Positions 6,239 through 11,423 of a stretch of 11,423 bases of DNA are shown here, one piece after another. Under the pieces are notes generated by a model. The model saw only the letters and a program-made list of their open reading frames with translations, did no database searches and was not told the origin of the DNA. Source of the DNA: Candidatus Adiutrix sp. (GTDB lineage Bacteria > Desulfobacterota > Desulfarculia > Adiutricales > Adiutricaceae); NCBI GenBank assembly GCA_031285975.1, contig JAITVE010000201.1:1-11423 (forward strand), written 5' to 3'. Positions within the stretch are counted from its first letter, which is position 1. Each line of letters starts with the position of its first letter. Made by a program: the position numbers and the translations under genes.

Positions 6239-6892
6239 TCACTTCGTTTGGCCCTGTTTTTTGATGTAGGCCATCATGGCCCCCAGGACGATGGACAGAT
6301 AGGCCGAGGCCAGCACCCGGAATTCCGGCGGCAAGAGGAAAACCAGGGTGTGGGCCGGAATCCAGAAAAAAGGTATGGTTTTCAGCACCGCGATTTTGAT
6401 GAAGCCCACCCAGTCCACAGCCTCAATGGCCCCGATGACCGTGGCCGGTTCGGCCCGGTCAATGCGGCGGTCAACATAGGTGTCGCTGATGCGGTGGCTG
6501 CCCATCATAATGGGGCCGAAAGTCAGGTTCATCAGAAAGCTGGTGTAGAAGGCCACCATGAAGGCCCCGCTGCCGGGGAGCAGCCCCGCGGCCATCACCG
6601 CCTGGGCCCCGCCGTTATACAGGCCGAAAGTCAGGGCGATAACCATGCCCAGAAAGCCCCAGATAAGGGCCTTGGCCAGCATCCCCTTGGGCTTTTGCCA
6701 GCTTTGGTTCAAAATGCGCACGGCCAGCATTTCGCCCATGGTGGCCAAAATGGCGAATTTGATGAAGCTCATGGGATAGTAATGGTTCTGCGTCAGCCGG
6801 ATAAAGGCCTCACGGCTGGCCGGGAACAGCAAAAACAGGCTCACGGCGATTAAGACGCCTGCCCAGATGATATCGCCGGTGCGTTTATTCAT
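6239..6892 (-). CDS. Integral membrane protein with an Mpv17/PMP22-like C-terminus
   Basis: This encodes 217 residues with four to five hydrophobic segments (about 8-24, 43-57, 72-92, 98-125 and 163-210). The C-terminal stretch FFWIPAHTLVFLLPPEFRVL has the spacing W-x-P-A-x4-F-x2-P-x3-R seen in the eukaryotic Mpv17/PMP22 family (W-P-A...N-F...P...R), and a helix follows. The overall length is also similar. This is recognition by pattern, so the family call is moderate. The function of bacterial members is not established; Mpv17 proteins are proposed to be small channels. It lies between ptb and iorA with gaps of 4 and 10 bp, so it is cotranscribed and perhaps coupled to ptb (TGA, 4 nt, ATG). 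A role in moving substrate or organic-acid product is a guess from context. Confidence 0.7.
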   Translation of the reverse strand: MNKRTGDIIWAGVLIAVSLFLLFPASREAFIRLTQNHYYPMSFIKFAILATMGEMLAVRILNQSWQKPKGMLAKALIWGFLGMVIALTFGLYNGGAQAVMAAGLLPGSGAFMVAFYTSFLMNLTFGPIMMGSHRISDTYVDRRIDRAEPATVIGAIEAVDWVGFIKIAVLKTIPFFWIPAHTLVFLLPPEFRVLASAYLSIVLGAMMAYIKKQGQTK

Positions 6893-6896
6893 AGCG

Positions 6897-7793
6897 TCAC
6901 CGGGGGGCCGACAGGCAGGCCAGAGCGATGGAGCAGAGCTTGCCTTCCGGGGTGTCCGAGCGGCTGGCCAGCACCACGGGGTGGCTCGCGCCCAGCACCA
7001 GCCCGGCCATTTTCGCGCCCGCGTAGTGGATGAGGGCTTTGCCCACCATGTTGCCCGACTCGATGTTGGGCATGAGGTACACGTCCACCGCGCCGCTTAT
7101 TTTGCTGTCGATTTTTTTGTGGTGGGCGGCCTCAGCGCTGGCGGCCACGTCGAGCGCCCTAGGGCCGTCGATGACGCAGGGGGGCAGTTCGCCCTTAACC
7201 CCCATTTCCACCAGGGCGGCCGCGTCGGTGGTGGAGGGCATCTTGGCGTTGACCTGCTCATTGTGGCTCATCACGGCCACGTTGGGCTTGTCCAGGCCCA
7301 TGTTTTTCAAGGTGGCCAGCACGTTGATGAGAATTTCCTTCTTGGCTTCCAAATCCGGGGCCACGTTCATGCCGCCGTCGGACATATACATCAGCCGCCC
7401 CACGCCGGGGGTGTCGAACACGCCCAAATGGCACAGCAGTTTGGATTTCCTGAGGCCCCGTTCCTTGTCCAGCACGGCCTTGAGGAAATTGCTGGAATTG
7501 ATTAAACCCTTCATCAGCACCTGGGCCTCGCCCGTGCGCACCAATTCAGCGGCTTTGCGGGCGGCCTCGTCCTGGTCGGCTTCATCCACCACGCGGGCCC
7601 CGGCCAGCCCGGCCTTTTCGGCCAGGGGTTTAATGGCGGCGGCCTCGCCCACCAGGAGAGGCTTCACCAGCCCTTGATCCTCGGCGGCCTTCAGGGCCAG
7701 AAGCACATCCAAGTCCTGGGCCACGGCCACGCTGATGGTCTGGGGGCCGCGCTGCTTGGCGGCGGCGATCACTTCATCGAAATTTTTATACAT
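6897..7793 (-). CDS. ptb: Phosphate butyryltransferase (acyl-CoA:phosphate acyltransferase)
   Basis: This encodes 298 residues, typical for Ptb. LMKGLINS (93-100), MPNIESGNM (241-249) and the long GAKMAGLVLGASHPVVLASRSD stretch (259-280) identify the phosphate acetyl/butyryltransferase family of the butyryl branch. It swaps CoA for phosphate, giving acyl phosphate for the partner kinase. The start is ATG 7793, with AAGGAG at a 6-nt distance. An upstream in-frame ATG at 7919 lies inside a palindromic repeat and adds 42 residues with no family similarity (beginning MDSCLRRNDGG), so it was not used. Neighbours are buk upstream across a 287-bp gap and the membrane-protein gene 4 bp downstream. 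Activity on branched or aryl acyl-CoA is possible given the ior genes. A phosphate acetyltransferase is less likely because the paired kinase is of the Buk type. Confidence 0.92.
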   Translation of the reverse strand: MYKNFDEVIAAAKQRGPQTISVAVAQDLDVLLALKAAEDQGLVKPLLVGEAAAIKPLAEKAGLAGARVVDEADQDEAARKAAELVRTGEAQVLMKGLINSSNFLKAVLDKERGLRKSKLLCHLGVFDTPGVGRLMYMSDGGMNVAPDLEAKKEILINVLATLKNMGLDKPNVAVMSHNEQVNAKMPSTTDAAALVEMGVKGELPPCVIDGPRALDVAASAEAAHHKKIDSKISGAVDVYLMPNIESGNMVGKALIHYAGAKMAGLVLGASHPVVLASRSDTPEGKLCSIALACLSAPR

Positions 7794-7820
7794 GCTGACT
7801 CCTTGGGAAGTATGGTGGTG

Positions 7821-7833
7821 GGGCCAGAGGCCG
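7821..7833 (+). repeat. 13-bp direct repeat, copy 1
   Basis: GGGCCAGAGGCCG occurs here and again, identically, at 8026-8038. The two copies flank the palindromic element at 7890-7993 asymmetrically. They are too far from its ends to be simple target-site duplications. Confidence 0.6.
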
Positions 7834-7889
7834 GGGAATTTTTCACTTGGAAGAACGCGACGTGTCGTTGCGGCGCTGCCTGCCTCCCC

Positions 7890-7993
7890 GCCGTCATTCC
7901 TGCGGAGGCAGGAATCCATTTCCAGAGAAGCGGCTTGCCGGCCAATAGTTGCTTCCGCTGGAAACGGCTTCCGGCTTTTGCCGGAATGACGGC
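7890..7993. repeat. Palindromic interspersed repeat (REP/MITE-like), 104 bp
   Basis: Terminal inverted repeats of 11 bp (GCCGTCATTCC at 7890-7900, GGAATGACGGC at 7983-7993) each belong to a local hairpin. These are ATTCCTGC/GCAGGAAT around GGAG (7896-7915) and TTCCGGC/GCCGGAA around TTTT (7969-7986). An inner pair TTTCCAG (7919-7925)/CTGGAAA (7958-7964) completes a near full-length cruciform. The sequence type (GTCATTCCTGC...GGAATCC, giving spurious peptides like SCLRRNDG or FLRRQES) is well known as an intergenic dispersed repeat in many proteobacterial genomes. It carries no gene and is the source of spurious ORFs here. It would form a long hairpin in buk-ptb read-through RNA. Confidence 0.8.
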
Positions 7994-8025
7994 CGAAGGG
8001 GGCCGTATGGCCGCAAAGCCAGCCA

Positions 8026-8038
8026 GGGCCAGAGGCCG
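8026..8038 (+). repeat. 13-bp direct repeat, copy 2
   Basis: This is a second identical copy of GGGCCAGAGGCCG (first at 7821-7833), directly adjacent to the buk terminator. Its origin is unknown. Confidence 0.6.
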
Positions 8039-8039
8039 T

Positions 8040-8072
8040 AAAAAGGGCGGTGTTCCACAGAACATCGCCCTT
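8040..8072 (-). terminator. Intrinsic terminator immediately after buk
   Basis: A 13-bp stem with one mismatch (8043-8055 against 8060-8072) has a 4-nt loop. On the - strand it is followed by five T (A 8040-8044 on +). It starts 9 nt after the buk stop codon. Because ptb, on the same strand, is the metabolic partner of buk, this may act as a partial terminator that lowers expression of downstream genes. Confidence 0.75.
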
Positions 8073-8080
8073 GATGCGCT

Positions 8081-9154
8081 TTAAGCCTGGGGCGGCTGAT
8101 ACTCCCGGGCTTTTTCCTCGCCGCGCAGCACCCGCAGGGCGCCCAGGGCCAGGGATTCCATTTCGTTTTCGCCGGGGATAACCGTCACCGGGGCCAGGAA
8201 GGAGACCCGCTCGGTGATCCAGTCCATAAATATCTGGGAATGGGCCAGGCCGCCGGTGATGATGATGCCGTCAATCTTGCCGCGCGTCACCACGCTCAGC
8301 TTGGCCACGTTCTTGGCCACGTTGTGGCACATGGCTTCCAGCACCAGGGCGGCCCGCTCGTCGCCGTCGTCCATCATTTTCAGCACGGCCCGCGCGTCGG
8401 TGGTGCCGAAGTGGGACATCAGGCCTCCCTGGCGGCTGACTTTGTTGAACATCTTTTTGTAATCATACTCGCCGTTGGTGGCCAAAGCCATGAGCTGGAA
8501 GCCCGGTAGGCCCCCGGCCCGCTCCGGCGAGAAGGGGCCCTCGTCGTCGGAAATCATGTCCACAATGCGGCCCTGGTGGTGGATGCTCAGGGAGATGCCC
8601 CCGCCCATGTGCACCACAATGTAGGTGACTTTATTGTAGTCGAGCCCGGCGTCCTTGGCCTTTTTCACGGCGGCGGCGCGCATGTTCAGGTTATGGCCCT
8701 GGCCGCGCCGTTCCATTTCCTTAAGGCCCGTGATGCGGGCAATGGGCTCCAGTTCGTCCACGGTGACGGGGTCGTAAATATAAGCCGGGCGGCCCAGGGG
8801 CGAGGCGATGCTGTGGGCCAGCGCGGCCCCGATGTTGGAAATGTGCTCGCTCTGGGCCCGGTGGGCCAGGGTGTCCAAAAGGGGCTCGGTCACCAGGTAG
8901 GCCCCGGCCTGGGCCTTGGGGAGCAAGCCCCCGCGCCCCACTACCGCGTCGAAGTCCTCGGGCTTGAAACCGTGCTTGGCCGCCAACTCGCGGATAAGGG
9001 CCGACCGCATTTCATACTGGTCATAAATCGTGGGGTACGGCGCCAGGGCAGCCTGGTCATGCTCGACCGATTCCACGAACACCGCCCTCTCATCTTCATA
9101 AACCGCTACTTTGGTGGAGGTGGAGCCGGGGTTGATAGCCAGAATTTTCGCCAT
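8081..9154 (-). CDS. buk: Butyrate kinase
   Basis: This encodes 357 residues, the normal size for Buk. Acetate/butyrate kinase-fold motifs are visible: NPGSTSTK (8-15), VVGRGG (71-76), DPVTVDE (128-134), VVHMGGGIS (180-188), GTTDAR (250-255), IITGGLAHS (298-306) and EMESLALGAL (331-340). It transfers phosphate from butyryl phosphate, or branched/aryl acyl phosphate, to ADP, releasing the acid and ATP in the cytoplasm. The start is ATG 9154, with AAGGAGAG upstream at good spacing. The longer in-frame ATG (9221-9223) lies at the predicted transcription start and adds non-family residues. It is the first gene of the - strand cluster. Expression likely starts at the TTGACA promoter (9231-9258). 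Confidence 0.94.
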   Translation of the reverse strand: MAKILAINPGSTSTKVAVYEDERAVFVESVEHDQAALAPYPTIYDQYEMRSALIRELAAKHGFKPEDFDAVVGRGGLLPKAQAGAYLVTEPLLDTLAHRAQSEHISNIGAALAHSIASPLGRPAYIYDPVTVDELEPIARITGLKEMERRGQGHNLNMRAAAVKKAKDAGLDYNKVTYIVVHMGGGISLSIHHQGRIVDMISDDEGPFSPERAGGLPGFQLMALATNGEYDYKKMFNKVSRQGGLMSHFGTTDARAVLKMMDDGDERAALVLEAMCHNVAKNVAKLSVVTRGKIDGIIITGGLAHSQIFMDWITERVSFLAPVTVIPGENEMESLALGALRVLRGEEKAREYQPPQA

Positions 9155-9483
9155 TGCGCTCTCCTTTATACTCTGTATAGCACGAACCGCCTGTATTTTG
9201 TCCGTTGAAACGGCATTGGTCATATTAAAAATAATACCTTTGAAAAACGATTTGTCAATTCATTTTTTTACGTCGGGCTGCCCGCCGGGAGGTATACATA
9301 TTAACATACTGTATTTACTAATATTTTTGTTAAAATCGCTCTCGATTTCAGGGCAAAAATGGGCCGGAAAAATTTCATATTGCAAAATCTAGTTGGCTAT
9401 GATAAAAATATCATTGTTTAAAGAGCCTTGCCGAATCAGGCCCCATTCAGGCCGAAGCGCCTTCATGGCGCAAGGGGAGCAGC
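9155..9483. promoter_or_regulatory. Divergent buk/iclR control region
   Basis: This gene-free, AT-rich stretch separates two divergent genes. Besides the buk promoter it holds three inverted repeats that could be regulator sites: TATAC-TCT-GTATA (9167-9179), ATACA-N11-TGTAT (9294-9314) and TGATA-AAAA-TATCA (9400-9413). A GCGCC/GGCGC hairpin (9457-9471) sits right before the iclR ribosome-binding site. For iclR only a weak promoter is seen: TTGCAA (9380-9385), 17 bp, TAAAAA (9403-9408), which overlaps the third inverted repeat. IclR proteins commonly bind palindromes between themselves and a divergent target, which fits. None of the sites matches a consensus I can name. Confidence 0.5.
9231..9258 (-). 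promoter_or_regulatory. Strong sigma70-type promoter of buk and the downstream cluster
   Basis: On the - strand there is a perfect TTGACA (9258-9253), a 16-bp spacer and TATTAT (9236-9231, five of six). Transcription would start near 9224, leaving a leader of about 70 nt before the buk ATG. The leader contains a perfect inverted repeat TATAC-TCT-GTATA (9167-9179) just upstream of the ribosome-binding site, a candidate operator or RNA hairpin. Confidence 0.65.
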
Positions 9484-10278
9484 ATGACCGAGAGAGCCCA
9501 GGCCGGGAATTCCATTAACAAAGCTTTGGATATCATTGAAGATTTAAGCGAAAACGGCCCCTCGTCCCTGACGGATATCAACGCCCGCCTGGGGCTGGAC
9601 AAAGGCACCCTGCACCGCATCCTGAAAACCCTGCGGGAGCGCGGCTTTGTGGAGCAGAACCGGGCCGACCGCCGCTATTTCAACACCATCCGCATGTTCC
9701 AAATCGGCAGCCGTGAAGTGGAGCGGGGCGGCCTGCGCACCCTGGCCCGGCCCTACCTGGAAAAACTGGCCGCCGCCTTTGGGGAAACCATCCACGTGGC
9801 CATTCTGGTAGAGCCCGGCAAGGGCGTGTGCGTGGACAAAATGGAAGCCGCCCCCGGCCCCCAGGTGCGCCTGAACATGAGCCTGGGCTCGGAAATCAGC
9901 CTGTACGCCTCCAGCATGGGCAAGTGCTTGCTCGCCTTTTCCAGCGAGGAGCGGCTGGCGAAAATTTTGCCCAAAATCAAATACCAGAAACTCAGCCCCA
10001 GCACCATTCGCGGCCCGGCGGCCTTTAAAAAGGAACTGGCCCGGGTGCGGAAACAGGGCTACGCCCTGGACGACGGCGAGACCCTGGAAAGCATTTTTTG
10101 CGTGGGCGTGCCGGTGCTGAACCACCTGGCCGAAGCCTACGCCGCCCTCAGCGTCACCGGCCCCCGCACCCGTATGCTGTCAAAAAAGGACGAGCTCATT
10201 CAAATGCTGAAAAAAATGTCCAGGGAACTGTCCATCCAGTACGGCCTGACCGCCAATAAATGGCCGTTCAACGATTGA
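9484..10278 (+). CDS. IclR-family transcriptional regulator
   Basis: This encodes 264 residues, the standard IclR size. The N-terminal winged helix-turn-helix runs from about 10 to 75 (recognition region SLTDINARLGLDKGTLHRIL, 28-47, then the RGFVEQ wing). The C-terminal effector domain shows SSMGKCLLAF (143-152), GYALDDGE (192-199) and CVGVPV (206-211), all family hallmarks. It is a cytoplasmic DNA-binding protein that senses a small molecule, often an aromatic or organic acid. ATG 9484 has GGGGAG (9474-9479) upstream. It is divergent from buk and most likely controls the buk-ptb-ior cluster and itself. The ligand may be an aryl or branched acid or oxoacid, by inference from neighbours. Activator or repressor mode cannot be told. 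Confidence 0.92.
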   Translation: MTERAQAGNSINKALDIIEDLSENGPSSLTDINARLGLDKGTLHRILKTLRERGFVEQNRADRRYFNTIRMFQIGSREVERGGLRTLARPYLEKLAAAFGETIHVAILVEPGKGVCVDKMEAAPGPQVRLNMSLGSEISLYASSMGKCLLAFSSEERLAKILPKIKYQKLSPSTIRGPAAFKKELARVRKQGYALDDGETLESIFCVGVPVLNHLAEAYAALSVTGPRTRMLSKKDELIQMLKKMSRELSIQYGLTANKWPFND

Positions 10279-10303
10279 TATTTTTTGCTTCTTTGCCTAT
10301 ATT
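10275..10303 (+). promoter_or_regulatory. Promoter for the peroxiredoxin gene
   Basis: TTGATA (10275-10280, overlapping the iclR stop codon) and TATATT (10298-10303) are separated by 17 bp, each five of six to consensus. The leader would be about 120 nt. It contains a weak hairpin (AGCCT 10334-10338 with AGGCT 10351-10355) followed by a short T run at about 10364-10367. The rest of the 153-bp gap shows nothing else recognisable. Confidence 0.5.
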
Positions 10304-10431
10304 TATATGTGACCCAAGCGGACAATTTGCTAAAGCCTCTCATTTGTGATAGGCTCTAGTTCGGTTTTGCGACAAGCTGCCTCTACAAATATTGGGCGGG
10401 CCGCTGGGCCCCCGGCAACAAAGGAGCGAAA

Positions 10432-10869
10432 ATGTCCATATCCCACTTCAGCCTGCACGACCAGCAGGATCAGGTTGTGAATTTCGCCGATTTCAAGGGC
10501 AAAAAATTCTTCCTGTCCTTCCACCCCCTGGCCTGGACTCCGGTCTGCTCCCGCCAGATGCAGGATTTAGACAAAATGTACGACCTCTTCACCGCCAAAG
10601 GCGTCACCCCCTTTGGCGTCAACATTGACCACCTGTATTCGAAACGCGCCTGGGCCGCGTCCCTGGGCCTGACCAAACTGCGCCTCCTGGCCGATTTCTG
10701 GCCCCACGGCGCGCTGGCCGAAGCCCTGGGCTGCTTCATCCCCAAGGGCGGCGTATCGGGCCGCTCCCACTTCCTCATCGGCGGCGACGGGGAAGTGCTG
10801 TGGATGAAGCGCAACGAAATCCCCGAACAGCCCGACTTCACCCAAATGCTGGCCGATATGCCCGCGTAA
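10432..10869 (+). CDS. Peroxiredoxin (AhpC/TSA-like thiol peroxidase)
   Basis: This encodes 145 residues, a short thioredoxin-fold peroxiredoxin. The active-site motif P-x3-T-x2-C is present as Pro32, Thr36 and Cys39 in HPLAWTPVCSRQ. Arg111 in SGRSHFLI is the usual conserved arginine. Cys101 is the only other cysteine and could be the resolving residue, or the enzyme may be one-Cys. It reduces hydrogen peroxide or organic hydroperoxides in the cytoplasm; the reductant is unknown. AAGGAG (10420-10425) precedes the ATG at good spacing. It has its own promoter and a strong terminator, so it is probably monocistronic. Lying near an oxygen-sensitive ferredoxin oxidoreductase is plausible for an anaerobe's oxygen defence but may be coincidence. 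Confidence 0.9.
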   Translation: MSISHFSLHDQQDQVVNFADFKGKKFFLSFHPLAWTPVCSRQMQDLDKMYDLFTAKGVTPFGVNIDHLYSKRAWAASLGLTKLRLLADFWPHGALAEALGCFIPKGGVSGRSHFLIGGDGEVLWMKRNEIPEQPDFTQMLADMPA

Positions 10870-10886
10870 GCGGGCGGCTCCACGCC

Positions 10887-10938
10887 AAAAAACGCCCGGT
10901 TGCGCCCGTAATTTTACGGGCGCAACCGGGCGTTTTTT
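10887..10938. terminator. Perfect bidirectional intrinsic terminator
   Basis: A flawless 25-bp inverted repeat (10887-10911 against 10914-10938) is centred on TT, with six A at the left edge and six T at the right. It serves the peroxiredoxin gene (+) and the converging - strand gene whose stop is at 10955. It is symmetric, so both directions gain a GC-rich stem followed by a T-tract. Confidence 0.93.
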
Positions 10939-10954
10939 ACGATGAGAGCGGTTT

Positions 10955-11423
10955 TCAGGCGAAAATCTGCCAGAAAATGAACAGGGCCGCGGCCAAACTC
11001 AGCACCCGGAAACTCTGGTTGCAGACAATCAGAATCAGCCCCAGGCGCAGCTTGAAAAAACCGAGGAAGGCGGCTAGCTGCCAGCGCAGCACCCGGATGG
11101 GCGTGGCGATGATGTTGCCCACCACCAGGGCGGCGGCGGCCTGGACGACGGTGAGGGTGGAATTCTGAATCAGGGCCCCGGCAGCGGCGAAGCCCGAGGA
11201 AAATTCGGCGGTGAGGGAGAAAACGATGAGGGCGGCGGCTTCCACGGGCAGGAAGAAATCCGGCAGGTGGGCGGAGGAATAATCGCGCACCATATCGAAA
11301 AAACCAAGGGCGGCGGCCAGGGTGACCAGGTAATAGACCGGCACGGCCACGCTGATGAGGGTGGTCAGCCGCTGGGCCAAACGCCGCCGCAGCCCCGGCA
11401 GAATTTCGCGGAAATTGTTGCGG
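10955..11423 (-). CDS. Nucleoside-recognition (Gate-domain) membrane protein, 5' end outside window
   Basis: The frame is open from the right edge to the TGA at 10955-10957, giving about 156 C-terminal residues. The likely start lies outside, because coding continues beyond the internal TTG near 11380 (RNNFREILPGLRRRLAQRL). Four to five hydrophobic helices are visible. The pattern AAGALIQNSTLTVVQAA...VVGNIIATPIRVLRWQL with FFKLRLGLILI and QSFRVLSL resembles the nucleoside-recognition/Gate-domain proteins of bacteria and archaea (spore-maturation/FeoB/nucleoside transporter superfamily). The physiological substrate is unknown. Confidence 0.75.
   Translation of the reverse strand, partial: RNNFREILPGLRRRLAQRLTTLISVAVPVYYLVTLAAALGFFDMVRDYSSAHLPDFFLPVEAAALIVFSLTAEFSSGFAAAGALIQNSTLTVVQAAAALVVGNIIATPIRVLRWQLAAFLGFFKLRLGLILIVCNQSFRVLSLAAALFIFWQIFA

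Larger units (their letters stand above)
7794..8080 (-). other. buk-ptb intergenic gap (287 bp)
   Basis: No convincing gene is present. The gap contains, in transcription order, the buk terminator (8072-8040), a copy of GGGCCAGAGGCCG (8026-8038), a palindromic repeat (7993-7890), a second copy of the same 13-mer (7821-7833) and the ptb ribosome-binding site. A good promoter for ptb was not found, so ptb may depend on read-through of the terminator or on a promoter type not recognisable here. Confidence 0.6.

Noticed and set aside
5509..6264. 251-codon + strand ORF opposite iorA
   Set aside because: It is antisense to well-conserved TPP-enzyme coding sequence. The composition is Gly/His/Val-biased and no domain is visible.
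6867..7505. 212-codon + strand ORF opposite ptb
   Set aside because: It is a shadow of ptb, with His/Gly/Val-rich peptide and no ribosome-binding site.
7794..7919. 42-residue N-terminal extension of Ptb
   Set aside because: It translates the palindromic repeat and lies beyond the ribosome-binding site at ATG 7793. The added residues have no Ptb similarity.
8008..8032. Possible sigma54-type promoter for ptb (TGG...TTTGC on the - strand)
   Set aside because: Spacing between the GG and GC elements is 8 bp instead of the required 10, so it does not fit the sigma54 consensus.
9155..9223. 23-residue N-terminal extension of butyrate kinase
   Set aside because: It begins at the predicted transcription start of the TTGACA promoter. 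ATG 9154 has a good ribosome-binding site and begins at the normal family N-terminus.
9111..9392. 93-codon + strand ORF spanning the buk 5' end and the control region
   Set aside because: It begins inside buk on the opposite strand and runs through the divergent promoter region. There is no ribosome-binding site.
1..11423. CRISPR array, tRNA or rRNA genes, insertion sequence or transposase
   Set aside because: No spaced direct repeats, no cloverleaf or rRNA-like sequence, and no transposase-like protein were seen on either strand.

Overview
The window looks like a GC-rich chromosome segment from a strictly anaerobic, fermentative or syntrophic bacterium. Two things point that way. One is a ferredoxin-dependent 2-oxoacid oxidoreductase (indolepyruvate type). 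The other is a phosphotransbutyrylase/butyrate kinase pair for making ATP from acyl-CoA. Gene style is reminiscent of Desulfobacterota, but no rRNA or other firm taxonomic marker is present, so lineage is a weak inference.

Layout, left to right. (1) Positions 1-525 hold the C-terminal end of an elongation factor G-type GTPase, followed by a hairpin. (2) Positions 676-1347 hold a lone SAM-dependent methyltransferase-like gene. (3) Positions 1365-1664 look intergenic but are densely organised. A good sigma70-type promoter drives a roughly 108-nt, three-hairpin RNA on the + strand that ends in an intrinsic terminator. Facing it on the - strand is a 29-codon gene for a small hydrophobic peptide with its own promoter and a strong ribosome-binding site. 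The peptide's pattern (hydrophobic span followed by W-L-K-K-R) and the convergent layout resemble the Ldr/Fst type I toxin-antitoxin systems. This is the most interesting part of the window. (4) Positions 1672-3782 (-) hold an MFS transporter translationally coupled to an unrecognised membrane-anchored, coiled-coil protein. (5) Positions 3866-9154 (-) hold a catabolic cluster transcribed as buk, ptb, an Mpv17/PMP22-like membrane protein, iorA, iorB, then a strong terminator. A 104-bp palindromic repeat and an intrinsic terminator sit in the buk-ptb gap. (6) Positions 9155-9483 are a divergent control region with a strong buk promoter and several inverted repeats. (7) Position 9484 onward (+) holds an IclR-family regulator and a small peroxiredoxin. 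These are separated by a perfect bidirectional terminator from a - strand nucleoside-recognition (Gate-domain) membrane protein that runs off the right edge.

How the catabolic genes fit together (inference from family knowledge): IorAB oxidatively decarboxylates aryl- or branched 2-oxoacids from amino-acid transamination to acyl-CoA and reduced ferredoxin. Ptb exchanges CoA for phosphate, and Buk passes the phosphate to ADP. The result is an organic acid plus ATP. The divergent IclR protein is the natural candidate regulator.
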